From assembly GCA_038503035.1 (NCBI GenBank), contig JAVSML010000047.1, positions 654,477 to 718,476 of the forward strand: DNA of 64,000 nucleotides, written 5' to 3'. Under the pieces are notes generated by a model. The model saw only the letters and a program-made list of their open reading frames with translations, was not told where the DNA came from and did not search any database. Below are positions 46,801 to 59,529 of the stretch, piece by piece; positions within the stretch are counted from its first letter, which is position 1, and every line of letters begins with the position of its first letter. The DNA comes from Crocodylus rhombifer. Taxonomy: Eukaryota > Chordata > Crocodylia > Crocodylidae. The position numbers and the translations under genes were made by a program.

Positions 46801-49261
46801 CTTGCGTTTTTAGATTACTGGGATTCGTGCCAAACTTGTCTCTGCTTCTATTCACCTGGGTGCACTTTCCTCAGTTTTCTTTTGCTATTTGGTTATTGAA
46901 GTGATTCCCTTCAACTTACATGAGTATTCTTGAGATGCAGCTGCTTTTGTCTTGGATCATTTTGACACAGCTCAATAAATTGACCTATATTTATACAAAA
47001 CTGATCTCTGGTTTGTTTGGATTGTTCTAGTGCCCTTAGTTAAATTTGGGATGAGTTTCATACTTTTGTAAGGAAGCACTGAACCAAGGAAACTGCTCTG
47101 GTTGCAATTCTTGTGCAAATGTCACATAGCTCTAAGACTCCTGAAAGTTACTTATTTCAGCTAGGCTCTATAGGCACAGACAGAAGAGTACCTCCATGTT
47201 GTAATTCATGGCGCTTTGCAGGAAATGCTATGAGTTATACTGATGACCTGGACCAGACAGAAATTTGCTGTACGGTTCTGGGGGTTGGGGAGTCTAGCTG
47301 TTGATTAGAGTAGCTGCAAGCTTGCAGCCACTCTCCCGTAGCAACGCCCCTCCTCCTTCCCCTCCCTGGTACTGTTCTCAGAATGGGGGTGGGGGAAGTG
47401 AACAGAGGGAGCTTGTTGTTGGGCTTCTCTAGCTCATGCTGGAGGGTGCAGTGGGTGAATTGCAGCCCCTCCACTGGGGTAGGGTGTGGATTCAACTTAC
47501 TGAAGCTGCTCCACTTGGAGTATCTTCATCTTAACTCTCATGCTGGATTGGACCCTTTTAAAGTACTCTGCAGCCATGCACTTCTGTTTGGTCATGACTG
47601 TAGAGTGTTTTCACAGGGCAGCTCAGATGAAAATTGTCACTTCTGTCTGCACCTTGTGTTCTTATTTTTACCCAACTTTTATATGTTGCCTTTACTGCTG
47701 ACTTTACAAAACCACCTTTTCCTGTTAATATAATCTACTCAAACCAAGAAAAATCTTTGAAATAAAACACCAGTATCTTGTTTCAAGAGGAAACGCCAAT
47801 AAATATGGATGCAGGTTTAAATCTGTGTAATGTTCAATTTGATCTGACTTGGTACTGGTATTTGAAAGGGATAATGCAGTAATGTGGAGGGATATGTACG
47901 TTATCTCTACAAGAGTTAGCTTACGTGTGGGAAGCAGTATAACTGTTAATGTGATACTGTGCTCAGACTAACTTCCCGTGCTTTCCATTGCACTGTATCT
48001 TAAAGGCGTACCCACAATGCACCTAGTACTGTAGAAACAGATGTAAACTGGACAAATTTTTTGTAAATAATAAAGGCCCTTTATTTATATTTTTATTCTC
48101 ATTCCAAACATTACTACAGAATTTTTTTAATAGTTGAGAAGGTGGAGTGGGTGATAACCTTAAATCCTCTAAAAATGACATAATGATTTGACTTTTTTCA
48201 GGTGGTAAAATAACAGTTCTATACTGATTTGTTCTAGTTGCTTTAACAAAATTTAATATGGTTCCTGTGTGCATCAGGTTGTGCATAGTTGTTTGCTTTC
48301 AATTTGGAGAAGCAAAAACAGTGCTGAGTAGAAAATAAGGTAAGGGAAAATTTTAATGCATTATTTCTTATATGCCTTTTTGCAATTTTTCCACACGTGG
48401 TAATGTTGTATTTCCTGATGCCAAATGACATTGAAATGTGAATAATCCAAAAAAGTCCGTTTTTCTGCCATTATCTGAAAAGCCTCTTTTCAATTGGGTA
48501 GTGTGAGTCTGTCAGTTTGGCTATTTATTACTGGTCGGGAACAGATGATACACTTTTATTGGTATAAGTGATTGGAAACCAGTCTATACTGATAACTGAA
48601 CAGAAGTCTTGTGCACACAGACTAATTTAAAAATTGGTGGAACCTTGTGTAAGACTTGCTGCCCTCCACCCCTCCACAAAGGGTGAATATGTTCTGTTTG
48701 CTATGATTTTTAAACATTGTCATGTACATAAAACTGTGCGACTTAAATTAATTCTGCCTTAGGCTTTTTGAATGTCTGTACCTCGCCCTGTTACTAAGTG
48801 CTACTATTCCCTCATGTCTTCAGCACTCCAAGCTGTTTTGGAGCCTCCTGGATGGCTACGCTGTCTATTGGCTAGAGGAAATAGTATCATATGTTCGTAG
48901 TTGATGGATTCAATTAAAATCTCAAATGGCTTTCCCCAAAATGCTTGCTAACATGGTTATTCATTATTTTAGCAGTGTATGTGTTCTCCTAAACTGCTAG
49001 TTTTCTATTTAAAAATAAACAAATAAATAAAAATTCAGAACTTGTGAATTACCTGATCCACAGGCAGATCTAGTATTTTAAGTGGAGTATGAATGCTGTG
49101 GTACATTGCATGACATGACGCACATTCTTCTCCAGGTGAAAAGAACTAGGCTTTACTAATATGGTAGAGGCCTAAGGATATATTATTCAATTTTAAGATA
49201 TGAAGCAAAAACTGATATGACCACTGGAATGTGCATTTAATTAGCTATATAATACTGTATT
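46801..49261. other. Gene-free interval
   Basis: AT-rich unique-looking DNA. No feature recognised. Confidence 0.5.
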
Positions 49262-49850
49262 GACTTGACTAGAAGATGACCCTGATAATTAGATTCTATA
49301 TATGAAAAAAGCTACAATTTTCCAGATGTAGATTCTAATTATTGGAGGGTTGCCTTGAATGTGTCCCCCTCCCACTGCCACAGCAGGAAAAAATTAAATC
49401 TAGGGAGGTCAGGTGGCCCCTTTGCCCTCTGCTCCCTTCTCCCCCCCCCCCACTCCTTTTCCTCCCTCCCCCCTGCCTTTACTGTTGGGCTCTGCTCTCC
49501 CTGAATATGTGGAAGTGGAGCAGCAGATCTGAAAACCCTGACTTAAGCATTTCTGTAGTAAGTGGAAATTTCATACAGGCAAAGTACTATGGATACCCAT
49601 AGAATTAGCTTATCTAGAATTGATGCATTTTATGTTTTTTGTAATGGCTGCCAGTTTTAGCAGAAGTACTCCATAAACACACTTTTGAGCAGCACTTTTT
49701 AAAAACCTACTTACGTAGTACAAACTATGCATGATATTTAAACCAAAGCCAAAAGGCTATGGACTTACTATATAGTTCATGGGGCTGGCACCAGCAGAGT
49801 AGACTGAAGTTCCAGTCATGGTGACCCCATGACCTCATACCTCAGCACTG

Positions 49851-49884
<34 letters not shown>

Positions 49885-50560
49885 TCCAGATAACCTGCCC
49901 ACCCTGGCAAAGGATCCACGTACTAATCGCCACCCTCCACCCATTCAGGACTGAAATTGGGTGCTTTTGTCGCAAGTCCTGTGATTCTCCAACAATGTAT
50001 ATACAGATGAAGCATAGGGCAACCTAGTCTGGCTCCACCTCATGGAAGGTGGGACCAGATAAATTGTATGCAATAGGCTGTGAGCAGGTTGACAGAGGGG
50101 TTCTGGGTGAACTGTTTGGGGCACCATTTGATGATTGTTGTCCAGGCATTTAAGAATGGTGGATAAACAGAAATCATTAGAAATGGGCAAGAAAGCTGAG
50201 CTGTTCTAGTAAAGCAGAAGTTGAAATGTGTGTAATGTAGTGGCTCACCATGACTTAAAAAGCATTGGCCCTGGGTGGAACTATGCAATGGGAACTACTG
50301 GGAATCTTATTCAGAAGGGCTACACTAACCTGTCTTTGGTTCCCGTCAGTATATTTGCCCAATGTGGGCTATGTGTCTTAGTTAAGCTTAGTGTTGGTTT
50401 CATCAAATTTATACTTGGTTTTCGTTACTAAATACATGCTGATTTTTGGAAACAGTTTAATGATAGACAGTGTATTTAATGAGGTTTCCTTATATGCAAA
50501 TGGAAGACAAGGGGATTTATTTTCCCATGCTAGGGTGTGTGTGTGTGTGTGGGGGGGGGA
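49262..50560 (+). repeat. Unclassified long dispersed repeat, copy B (uninterrupted)
   Basis: Shares ordered blocks with 54335-56255: GATTCTAATT..GGAGG..TTG, GTCCCCCTCCCACTGC, TACTCCATAAACAC or variant, CATGATRTT, TATAGTTCA, GGGCTGG, CTCAGCAC, AAGTCCTG, a GATTCTGGGTGAA-like block, GCACTAACCT or variant, GTTTAATGATAGACA and CCCATGCT. It holds the pre-insertion site for the LTR found in copy C. Its (TG)n run sits where the other copies have short TGTG stretches. The class is unknown; no frame or terminal repeat was recognised. Confidence 0.75.
49852..49882. repeat. (TG)n microsatellite
   Basis: About 15 TG units inside dispersed repeat copy B. It appears to be an expansion of a shorter TG-rich motif present in the paralogous copies. 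Confidence 0.95.
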
Positions 50561-53500
50561 GGTGCACTTCGGCTTTCTTGAGTAAATGCAGTACATTACA
50601 CCAAACAAAATTCAACAAACTAGGCAAAAAATACTGGATGTTGTTTATTTAGTTCTGTAGTCACTATTATTTAAGTTTACATTTTCCCAATTCATAAAAC
50701 AAATTGAGCCTTCATGAGTATCTTAACAGTGTATCCAATGCTTCACTGAAAGTTATTTTCATGCCTGAGTTAATGATCAGTTGAGCTAATGTTTCCATAC
50801 CTGATTTAATGTTTTTAACTAGGGTTAAATATAGTCTGCAGGACTGTGAAATGGGAGGTACATTATCAGAAGTAGATAGCTGACAGCAGAATTGCAGAAA
50901 AAAGGATGGTGTGATCAGTGGGACTTTTAGGAAAGGAGATCCTTTTAATACCTGTGGAATTGGTGAGCAGTTTAAAAGGAGTTGGGTAGACTATAATGAG
51001 CCACGAAATCAAGTCTGTCTCTCTTTACCCACTCCTCTTCCCCCCCCCCCCCCCCCCCCGCACCCCCAGAACATCAGCTTCAAGTTAAATGTAGTCAATG
51101 TGTTGAAGTTTTGCCGGTCTTGCATCGCCTCCATAGATTACTTATGATTCTTTTTTCTCCAAGTGCTAAATATAAATAACATCTGTGATTTTCATCAGGT
51201 CTGACAATTATTTCCAACAATTTCTGAGCATATACTATGGTCTTATGCACTTTAGGCAGATCCCCACCCAGTTCTATTATAGTGCCATTCACTCTAATAA
51301 AGCTGTGGCTATTATACCCAGAAAGGCTTTATCCTTTGGAATGAAATCTTCTTTACAAAGGAGCCTAAGCAGTCTAAACAAGCAATAAAACATCCAGGTC
51401 TAGGAAGCATTTTTCTGATATAGGCACAATTGACTACAGCTTTAGGATGATGTTTAGAGAACAAAGTCAAAACCCATGGTACAAGGGTCCAATCAACAGT
51501 AGAGCTCCTAAGTAGTTGCAAAAACTTTGATAGTTTTAGCAGCCTAACTTATGGCCTTGCTAGACCATGATGCCAAAGATTTTTACACATGGTTGAAATG
51601 AAAAATTGGAGTAAAGTGGGTTCTACTGACTGTTTGTTTGTTTTTTGTTCCCATTATATCCGAGTCCTTTTCAGAATATAGTCACCTAGGACCTACATAG
51701 GACTGTGGACATGATGCACCAATGTGAAAGAACTTCCTTGAAATGCTTACCTAAGCATACAGAGTCTTAGGGGTGCTTCTGTTTTTCAAAACTGGTTCAC
51801 TCCAACCTTGGTTAGAATTCCCATTATATATATTAGTGTCAGGCATGCAGAATGGTATATTTGCACTGCTGCTTATCCATCCATTGAATCTGCTGTATGG
51901 AAATTGTTTGGCTTCTATTTTACTGGGAGAGGAGCCCATAAGACAACAGAAATTCCAAAATACATACAGCAAGAAGACACATTTTTCAGTTCTTTGCGAT
52001 TTTTTTTTTTTTTTTCCTCTAGTGCATTTGCTGCTGCTTGCTGCTCTAATTTTCATATTTTTAATTTCTCCATTAGCTGTGATTTAATATCACCCAAGGC
52101 TCACAAAGTGTGACCTTGCCTGCCAAGAGCCTTTCCCAAGGTATTACAGCTATCATGAGGCAGCATGCCTTGCTATAGTTGAGTTTAATCATTTCTAAAA
52201 AATTAATTTAGAAAAACCTGCAATTTTAATTCTAACTCTTTCCACACTAATAAAATGCTATTTATTTTTTGTGTAACCGTATAACATAATTATTGCATTG
52301 CTAGAAATGTGATTCACTAAATGCCTTGTAATAAAACAACCTAGTAGTACAGATTGGGTAAACACTTCAATACTTAGTACTTGTTTTGATCATAGTGGCA
52401 TCTTCATACGTTTTGAAAAGTAAATAATGTATATGCATTAAGTCCCACTTAAGATTTCAACATTCAGTAATAATTACATTAAGGAAGTTATAATAGTCTA
52501 TTAAAACATGCGAGTAATCCCATTTTTCCAGGATTTACACACCTAAATGTAACTGGCGTGAGGCCAGATTCTGCTACTTTTTTATGGTGGATAAGTACAC
52601 TTCTCCCTGAAGAGCAATAATGTAATTGGTGGAGCTGCTCAAGAAATAGGGTGTTACTGAGTATGAGTAAGGTTGGTAGGTTGTATCCTACTGTTGTTGT
52701 TCATTGTTGTTGTCCTAAAAAAGGTCCGCGCTAAACTCTGCCCTTGAGTGCTCTGGCAAAGCTGCCATTAATTTTAATTTTAGTAGGAGTGATGTGTGTA
52801 GATCAAAGTGCAGAGTATACTTTTTCAGTACATATTTTGAACTAATCTCATTGCTTAAAAGTATCAAATATATATGTACCATGTTATGCAGCAGAACAGT
52901 CATCAGTGCTATGGCCTTGTATCCTGATAGCAGAACAATGCTTCACACTTTTCACTTGAACTAGGGATGAGAAAATAGGCCTCTAAAGCAGCGGTTGGCA
53001 GTTTCTTTGTTGCCACTTCTCCTTTAAGTGTCAGACAGCGTTTGGTTGTTGCACTACCTTGAGCAAAATTATTGTTTCTGTTGATGTAACCTATTAAAAG
53101 TTGGGCAGAGAAGAAGGTACCACCATTACCTTCTTAACTTTGCACTGATTGGCAAGCTAGGTATATGCAGATCAGGACTGCATACACAGCATCAACATCA
53201 GAGGCACAATAGCTGTACTCCTCCTTGCCATCTTTGAGGCCATAGGAATCATCAGGGTAGAGATTCACTATTCACTGGGGCAGCTTTCTCTAAGTTTTTC
53301 TGAACATGAAGCTGTGACTTAAGGTATAAGAACAGACCTTAGTATGTTTGTTTAACCCAAAAATAAGACACTTGCATTTTCATATGTAATGGCACAGTTG
53401 AAAAATTTGAAAATATATCTTGCTACAGTTATTTGAATTGATCAACTACAACTCTTTAACATTCTGTCTACAACTTACAGGTTAAAAAATATAAATGTGT

Positions 53501-54334
53501 CTGCCTCCAATTACCACAGCACCCGGAGGCCTTTTTTCTTTGAGATTAGATAGGTATTCAGCCTCAAAACTTGCACTGAGCTAGAAAACAGAACAGGTCC
53601 TAGAAGTCCTTCAAGATGAGAACACCCTGCTCTCTTCTTTAACAAACACTATTTTGGGGGGTACAAGTTTATAGCTAATTTTAGGAGTACTTGATCCTCC
53701 ATAACAGCAGTTCCAGGTTAAATGTAGTCAATGGACACATCTACATGTGCAATTAATGCAATTGAACATCCTCTGGCTCAATTTGAACCAGAGTAAACTA
53801 ATCCCAAAGTCACCATCTACGTGTGTGTTTTAAATGCAGTATTTTACTGTGCTGTTGGATACCACTTATCAGACAGGATTATCTGGCAGTACAGAAAATT
53901 AGTCCACATAACTTTCATATGCCTATTTTTGTGCAAGTTACCTGTTTGTTTATGCCAGCAAACAAATGCATATTATAGCTACTAGTGCTCTTACTTGTGG
54001 TGGTGGGGGTGGAGGAGTGGGATCTGAGAATTGGCTACATGTCTACCATACTTTATACAGAAATCACTGAGGAGCAGTTACCTAACATCAGTGCACACAC
54101 ATCATCAAAATGCATTTGAAGTGTCTTTGCTTTTAGCTGACAAACTATTACTGTTGTGCTTAATTGATGTGACAAATGAGAGATTTCACCTGCTTAAAGG
54201 GTGTGTGTGTGTGTGTGTGTGAGAGAGACTTGCTTGGCTGGGGTCCCAGAGAATTTGTATTGACAAAAAATCTCTTTAAGGGAATCTTCCCTTTCCTCCC
54301 CTTTTTCCCCCTCAAGAAAAAGTAACTATGAAAT
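50561..54334. other. Gene-free interval
   Basis: AT-rich unique-looking DNA with a run of 20 C at 51040-51059, a T run near 51999-52016 and a short (TG)n near 54202-54221. A TG-rich string at 53727 (GGACACATCTACATGTGC) resembles a short-element terminus but has no partner. Confidence 0.45.
51040..51059. repeat. Poly-C homopolymer
   Basis: Twenty consecutive C on the plus strand. Exact length is prone to sequencing error. Confidence 0.9.
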
Positions 54335-56255
54335 TTTAGGATGACCCCTTATATTTAGCTTCTATATGTGGAAAATTTTATAAACTTGTTATCATTGTTT
54401 AAATATAGATTCTAATTGGAGGCTTGACTTGAGTTTGTCCCCCTCCCACTGCTACAGCAGGGAAAATAAATTTGGGGGGTCAGGTAACTCTTTTGCTTTC
54501 TGCTTTCCCCTAGCTTTTTGCCCTGGTAGCCCCTTCCCCCCTCTTTTACTGCTCTCTGAACCCATAGAAGCAAGGGGAAAATTGAAAACAGTGACCTTGA
54601 AATTAAACATGATGGTAGCAATGTGCATGTAGTACTCATACACTTAGTTCCTCCAGAGTTAATGTGTGTTACCTTTTTTGAACTGCTGCAAGTCTTAGCA
54701 CAAGTACTCCAGAAACACTTTCAAGCAATACTTTGATACCTATTTATATTACAAATGATGCATGATGTTAGTCAAAGGCTTGTTAGAAATGGAGTATTGT
54801 TAGAAATGCACAGCTTCCATCTTGCACCTGATCAGGAGGAAACACTGCCAAGGACTTTTTTCCTTGTCCAGCCTTGCCACAGCTTTTCTTATACTAAATC
54901 ACAGACTCTCCCCCAGCTTCTCCCTAGCCTTTCTCATACAGATTACAGAAGCTGGAATTCAACTGACTGTGTCCTTGAAAGGGGGGGGTTTAAACTCTTG
55001 GTGACCTATAGTAGTCTCTGAGCATGCTTAATTAGCTGATGCATATTTACCTATCCGCCCTGCATACTTAAGTAGTTAATTATAATATACATGCGATGGA
55101 TGTAGTGATGTAACCACATGTATGCTTGTATGAAACGGAAGTGAGCTGTAAGAGTTCCTGTTTCTGCACACGTGCCCAGGAGGAAAAAGATAAATACAGC
55201 CTGCAAAATTCCTTGGTGGGTTCAGAGTAATCTGAGTTTTTGACTCTGCTCTGACCCTATTTGCAAATACACCTTTTGTGCCATCTAATGAGTGTGTGTC
55301 AGTGATTTTAGTGGCCTCCAGAGAAACGAACCGCTTTTAAGCATCAGGCTTGTGATTTACCATATAGTTCACTGGGCTGGGCTGCAGAAGAGTCCACAAG
55401 ACTTTAAACCATGGTAATCCCACAGCTCAGCACGGGTGTGTTTTGTGCATGTACTCCAGATTACCCTCCTTCCCGTTCCCCACCCCAGTCATGACTGGAG
55501 CCAGATGTTTTTGTTGGAAGTCCTGGGATGCTCCAAAAATGTATGTGCAGATGAGGCACAGGGCAATCGGGTCTGGCTTCGCTTCATGGAGTTGAGGGGT
55601 CACAGTAATCATATGCAACAGACTGAGAGAAGGATGATGGAGGGGATTCTGGGTGAATTTTTTGGGAACCAGTTTGGTGATTATTTAGCGGGCATCTAAG
55701 GCAAATAGGAAAGAAAGGCACAACTCAATTGTTAGAATGAAGAAGTCGAAAGGTATTACATGCCATGCTGTGGCATACTATGACGGGTAAGAGAGATGGT
55801 GCTGAGGGGGATTGTATTTTATGGACACAACTATACATTTTACTCAAGTGGGCTGCACTAACCTAGCCTTCTGGTAGGTTCCCAGGCAAGCGGTTGTCTC
55901 TAATATGTTCTCCATAGGAAGTCTATATTGAGCAGATATTTTTTTGGTGTCGGGTGGTAGAACTGGAGCTTGCTCCAGCCACTCCATGCATTGACCTGGT
56001 ATTACAGTGCTTCCAGAAACAGTGCAAAAAAACAGAAAAGAAAAAAGGGTTCCCATCAGCATGTTTACCCAATATGGGCCAAGTGTTTTTAGTCATACTC
56101 AGTGTTGGTTGCATTTAAACAATTTCATAGGTAGCCACAAGTTGAGCTGAGCACAAGTTGCTTTTGTCGGCTGTTTAATGATAGACAATGTATTTCATGA
56201 ATCTTTCCTTGTTTGCAATATTAGGGCCTTTTTGCCCCATGCTGCTTGGGCATTG
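54335..56255 (+). repeat. Unclassified long dispersed repeat, copy C (split by solo LTR)
   Basis: Matches copy B (49262-50560) in order and orientation from the GATTCTAATTGGAGG block to the CCCATGCTGC block. It is interrupted at 54781-55346 by a solo LTR, and has extra sequence around 55900-56045 that copy B lacks. No coding potential was recognised. Confidence 0.75.
54781..55346 (+). mobile_element. Solo LTR, 566 bp, 4-bp target duplication GGCT
   Basis: It starts TGTTAGAAATGG and ends TTTTAAGCATCA. GGCT occurs on both sides (54777-54780 and 55347-55350). Copy B of the host repeat reads straight through this point (AAAAGGCTATGGACTTAC) and copy A has the same junction with one change, so both act as empty sites. 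In plus orientation there is a TATA-like GATAAATAC at 55189-55197, and an A-rich string near 55266 that may be a decayed polyadenylation signal. The four-base duplication fits a gammaretrovirus-like ERV. No internal genes remain. Confidence 0.8.
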
Positions 56256-56779
56256 GATGGGACAGGGACTTCTCTTGTATTTGTGTAAATATACTGTCTA
56301 AAGTAGAACTGAGTGGTAAAATATAATGCATTGCAGTTACATTAGGTAACTCTAAATCTCACATGATCCTCCATCCTCTAACAGTTATCTAACTCTGCCT
56401 TAAATCCCTCAGAAGATGGGTAGTATTTGTACTGTCCCCTGATGGTGCTCAGATCCAGTCTGTTTTTGAATGGTGCTGGGGGTAGCAAACACATTTGTCT
56501 TTTTGAAGGTCTTTTTTGTAACTTCCTGTTTGTTAATGGTGTAAGTGCAGGTTGCTAGATGGACAGCATGAGTGTAGCAAATTCTCCCACTGTGCTGTAC
56601 TAAAGTGCCATTCTGAGTTACTCCCAATAAGAGATTTTATGGGCTCTTATATAGAAACACTCGTACATTCTTTGATTCCTCCATTGAGAGCAGGAGAAAT
56701 GAAGAGGCCATTTGAAGGACTTTATAAATTAGGAAAGAATAAAAAACTTCAATATTCAAATGTATGTTAAGCAAACAGG
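56256..56779. other. Gene-free interval
   Basis: Unique-looking DNA between dispersed repeat copy C and a CR1 fragment. Nothing recognised. Confidence 0.45.
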
Positions 56780-57045
56780 AGAGCGTTGCCTCAATATCTG
56801 GGAAGTTATTGGAGCATATCATAAGGAAGTCCATTTTCAAGCATCTGGGGGAAGGAAGGCTGATGATCACAGCCAGCCAGCATGGATTTACTAGAACAAG
56901 TAATGCCAAACCATCGTAATCATCTTCTTTGATGAAGTAACTGCTTTGGCTCCATGAATCGAATGCAGTGGATATAGGGTATCTAGACTTCAGCAAGGCT
57001 TTTGACGAAGTCCCAAGTGACTGCTCAAACAAATTTTGGATAAAT
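56780..57045 (+). pseudogene. CR1 LINE fragment, reverse transcriptase fingers/palm edge
   Basis: Plus-strand frames give a degraded LLEHIIRKSIFKHL, then SQHGFTRT, then after a frame change YLDFSKAFDEVP (motif A region). Both ends are truncated and stops are present. Confidence 0.65.
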
Positions 57046-59529
57046 ATAGGCTAGCCAAAACTACGTCATGTCTAGTTTTGCAAAAACTAGGATGGGACAC
57101 AGCCTGCTTCAGTCCTGTATAGACTGGGCTGAGATCATAGCAAGCATTACCTTGTGACTTTTCAGAACATGTTCTAACTTTTAATACAACACAGTAATGC
57201 TTACTACAATCTACATAAAACACGAACTAAGTGTTCTGTGTGAAAAGGCTCTACTCCTATACTAATAAGGTAAATATCTGGACTATTAAGTCTATTTATT
57301 ACTATACTTCATTATAAGCCCCACTTTAAACCTAGCTAATGGTCATTTGTCACTGTCTTGTGGAGATAAGTTTTCTCCTGTAAAACTATATGAAAAGGGG
57401 TTTTGGTTTGTCTTTTTTTTTTTGCATTTTAGCAGAACTATTAGGCTTTGTACTATTTTTGTGAGAGGGGAAAAATAAATATGGTGACATGCCTTGACTG
57501 TATTTAATATAAGTTATGAATGTATATACATACTGAATTGTGGAAATATTTAGATATCTTTTAGGCCACATTGACTTCTTTGGGGAAGATGGGAAGGTAA
57601 GTATTTGAAAGGAAAAGCAAAACTGGCAGCAGAATGTAATAACAAGTCAGGAAAATTATACAACCAGATTTTAATTAAAAGCGACTTAGAAGAGTTGTCT
57701 TGAGAGAGGATAAAATGTTACTCCAAAGTAGAGGCAAATAATGTGCCTTTTTAGGCTTTGTATGAGGGAAGGGGAGGAAGGCATGCTATAAAGAAAATGT
57801 CTTCATCAATTCAGCTGCTATATTAGACACATGCTGAGTAAAGAAATATTGATCCTAACAGGATAGCACATTTTAAGACAGTACCTGACTATTAACAAGA
57901 ATAAGGGACCTTGCTGTCTTACTAAATATCATCATCGTCTCAATATTTCCACAAAAATCAAATGAATTTAGACTTCGAGGTATGAAAAATCCAGATTAAG
58001 TCTAATAAAGGCTGTGAAATGCAAGTATTTCTGTTCTGTTAATTCTATACCTTAAGGAGATAATTGTGCACTTAGAGGGCATTTGTACAGGTGTTTTGGG
58101 TGTGTGTGTAGAGGGGTTAGGGGGGTGAGACCTGCTCTAATTAAAGTGCCCAGAGTGTCACATGTATTGGCATGTCTTGCTGCCATTTTGCAGCACAGGG
58201 CACTTTTACTAAAGCTGCTTGAATGAGTTTTAATTAAAGCACCCCCACCACCATTTTTCAGCAATGGGACGCTGATACATGTAACATTGGAGTCTTCTGG
58301 AGGGTAGTAACTACCACCTTCCAGCAGATGCTATTGAGTGTGTTCTGAAGTACTGTTGGAGCAGCCTCCATGCATGTGTGTAGGCACCCAGAGTGTCTTG
58401 TTCTGTATGATCTTAAAGGCCTTTACCTGGTTAACAAACTGGTACACAATTATAATATATACAAAATAAACTATTTAGTCATCTGTAGAGTGATAGATAA
58501 CAACCACATAACAAAAAATGCATATTCGGAGCAGGAAATGTGTTGCCTTCTGCTGAAATTGCAGGAAGGGGCATCATGGGGTGCATACAAATGTTCAAAT
58601 GAAGAAACAGGGTAGCCCCGACTGTCTGGCTGCCATTAAGAACCATGTCTCCTGGTGAACTCCGACCACAGTAACCCCTCCTTCCCTTCTCCAATCCATC
58701 TAGGGAGAGATCCCGATCATGGCCTCTTTCCTTTTCTTTTTAGTTGCAAGCACATCAGTTTCTCTGCTCCAACCCTGCCATGGATCTCCCACCCTTCCCC
58801 TAGGTCTGTTCACTTGTGCAAGGAGCTGCACATCTTTCTTGTTGCCTTGTGTGACTCTCACTAGAAGCTGTGGGACTACACATGCTCTTGTGCAGATGGT
58901 CTGGGAAATAATTGTGCTGGCACATGCTTCCTAGCCTAGGAGCCAGTCACTTAGTCTCTTGTGCAGGACCACTTTACTGTACCTTTTATAGCCCTAAGCA
59001 TCCTGGAATGGGCTGATGACTTCCCAAAGCCTAGGTCTTTTGGGATGAGATTGACTGACTCTGGGAGAACTTCCAGATCATCAAGTGGTGGTTTGGGGCC
59101 CACAAGAACAGCAGTGACCTGGGGAGAGCTCATAGTTCTGTGTAGCTGCAAAGGCGAGCAATGGCTACAGAACTTTTGCATGCACTAGGTCACCTTCATG
59201 GACACCTTCATGAGCAGCAGAATGTTGATGTAAGCTGACCCCTGACTCTAGAGAAGCAAGTCACCATCAACATCTGGAAGTTAAGCAGTCCCTGCTCCAT
59301 TGGCAACCAAGTCCATGGTCAAAACAGCAGCCTGGGAGGTGAGTGGAGTCATCCTGGACATGCTGGCAAACTGCTTCACCCACCTTGTCAACCTATAGGC
59401 AGTAATGGCTGGCTTATACTGGAAGTACTCCCACAATTGTGTAAGAACAATAGATAGCTGTTGCATCTCTCTCCTCTGCCCATCTCAAGATGCTTTAAAG
59501 TTCATCAACTACAAAACTATCTCTTGTGC
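57046..59529. other. Gene-free interval
   Basis: Unique-looking DNA. The stretch 58070-58265 carries TG-rich and CACCCCC motifs and resembles a short inverted-repeat element, but I could not pair its ends. Confidence 0.4.
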
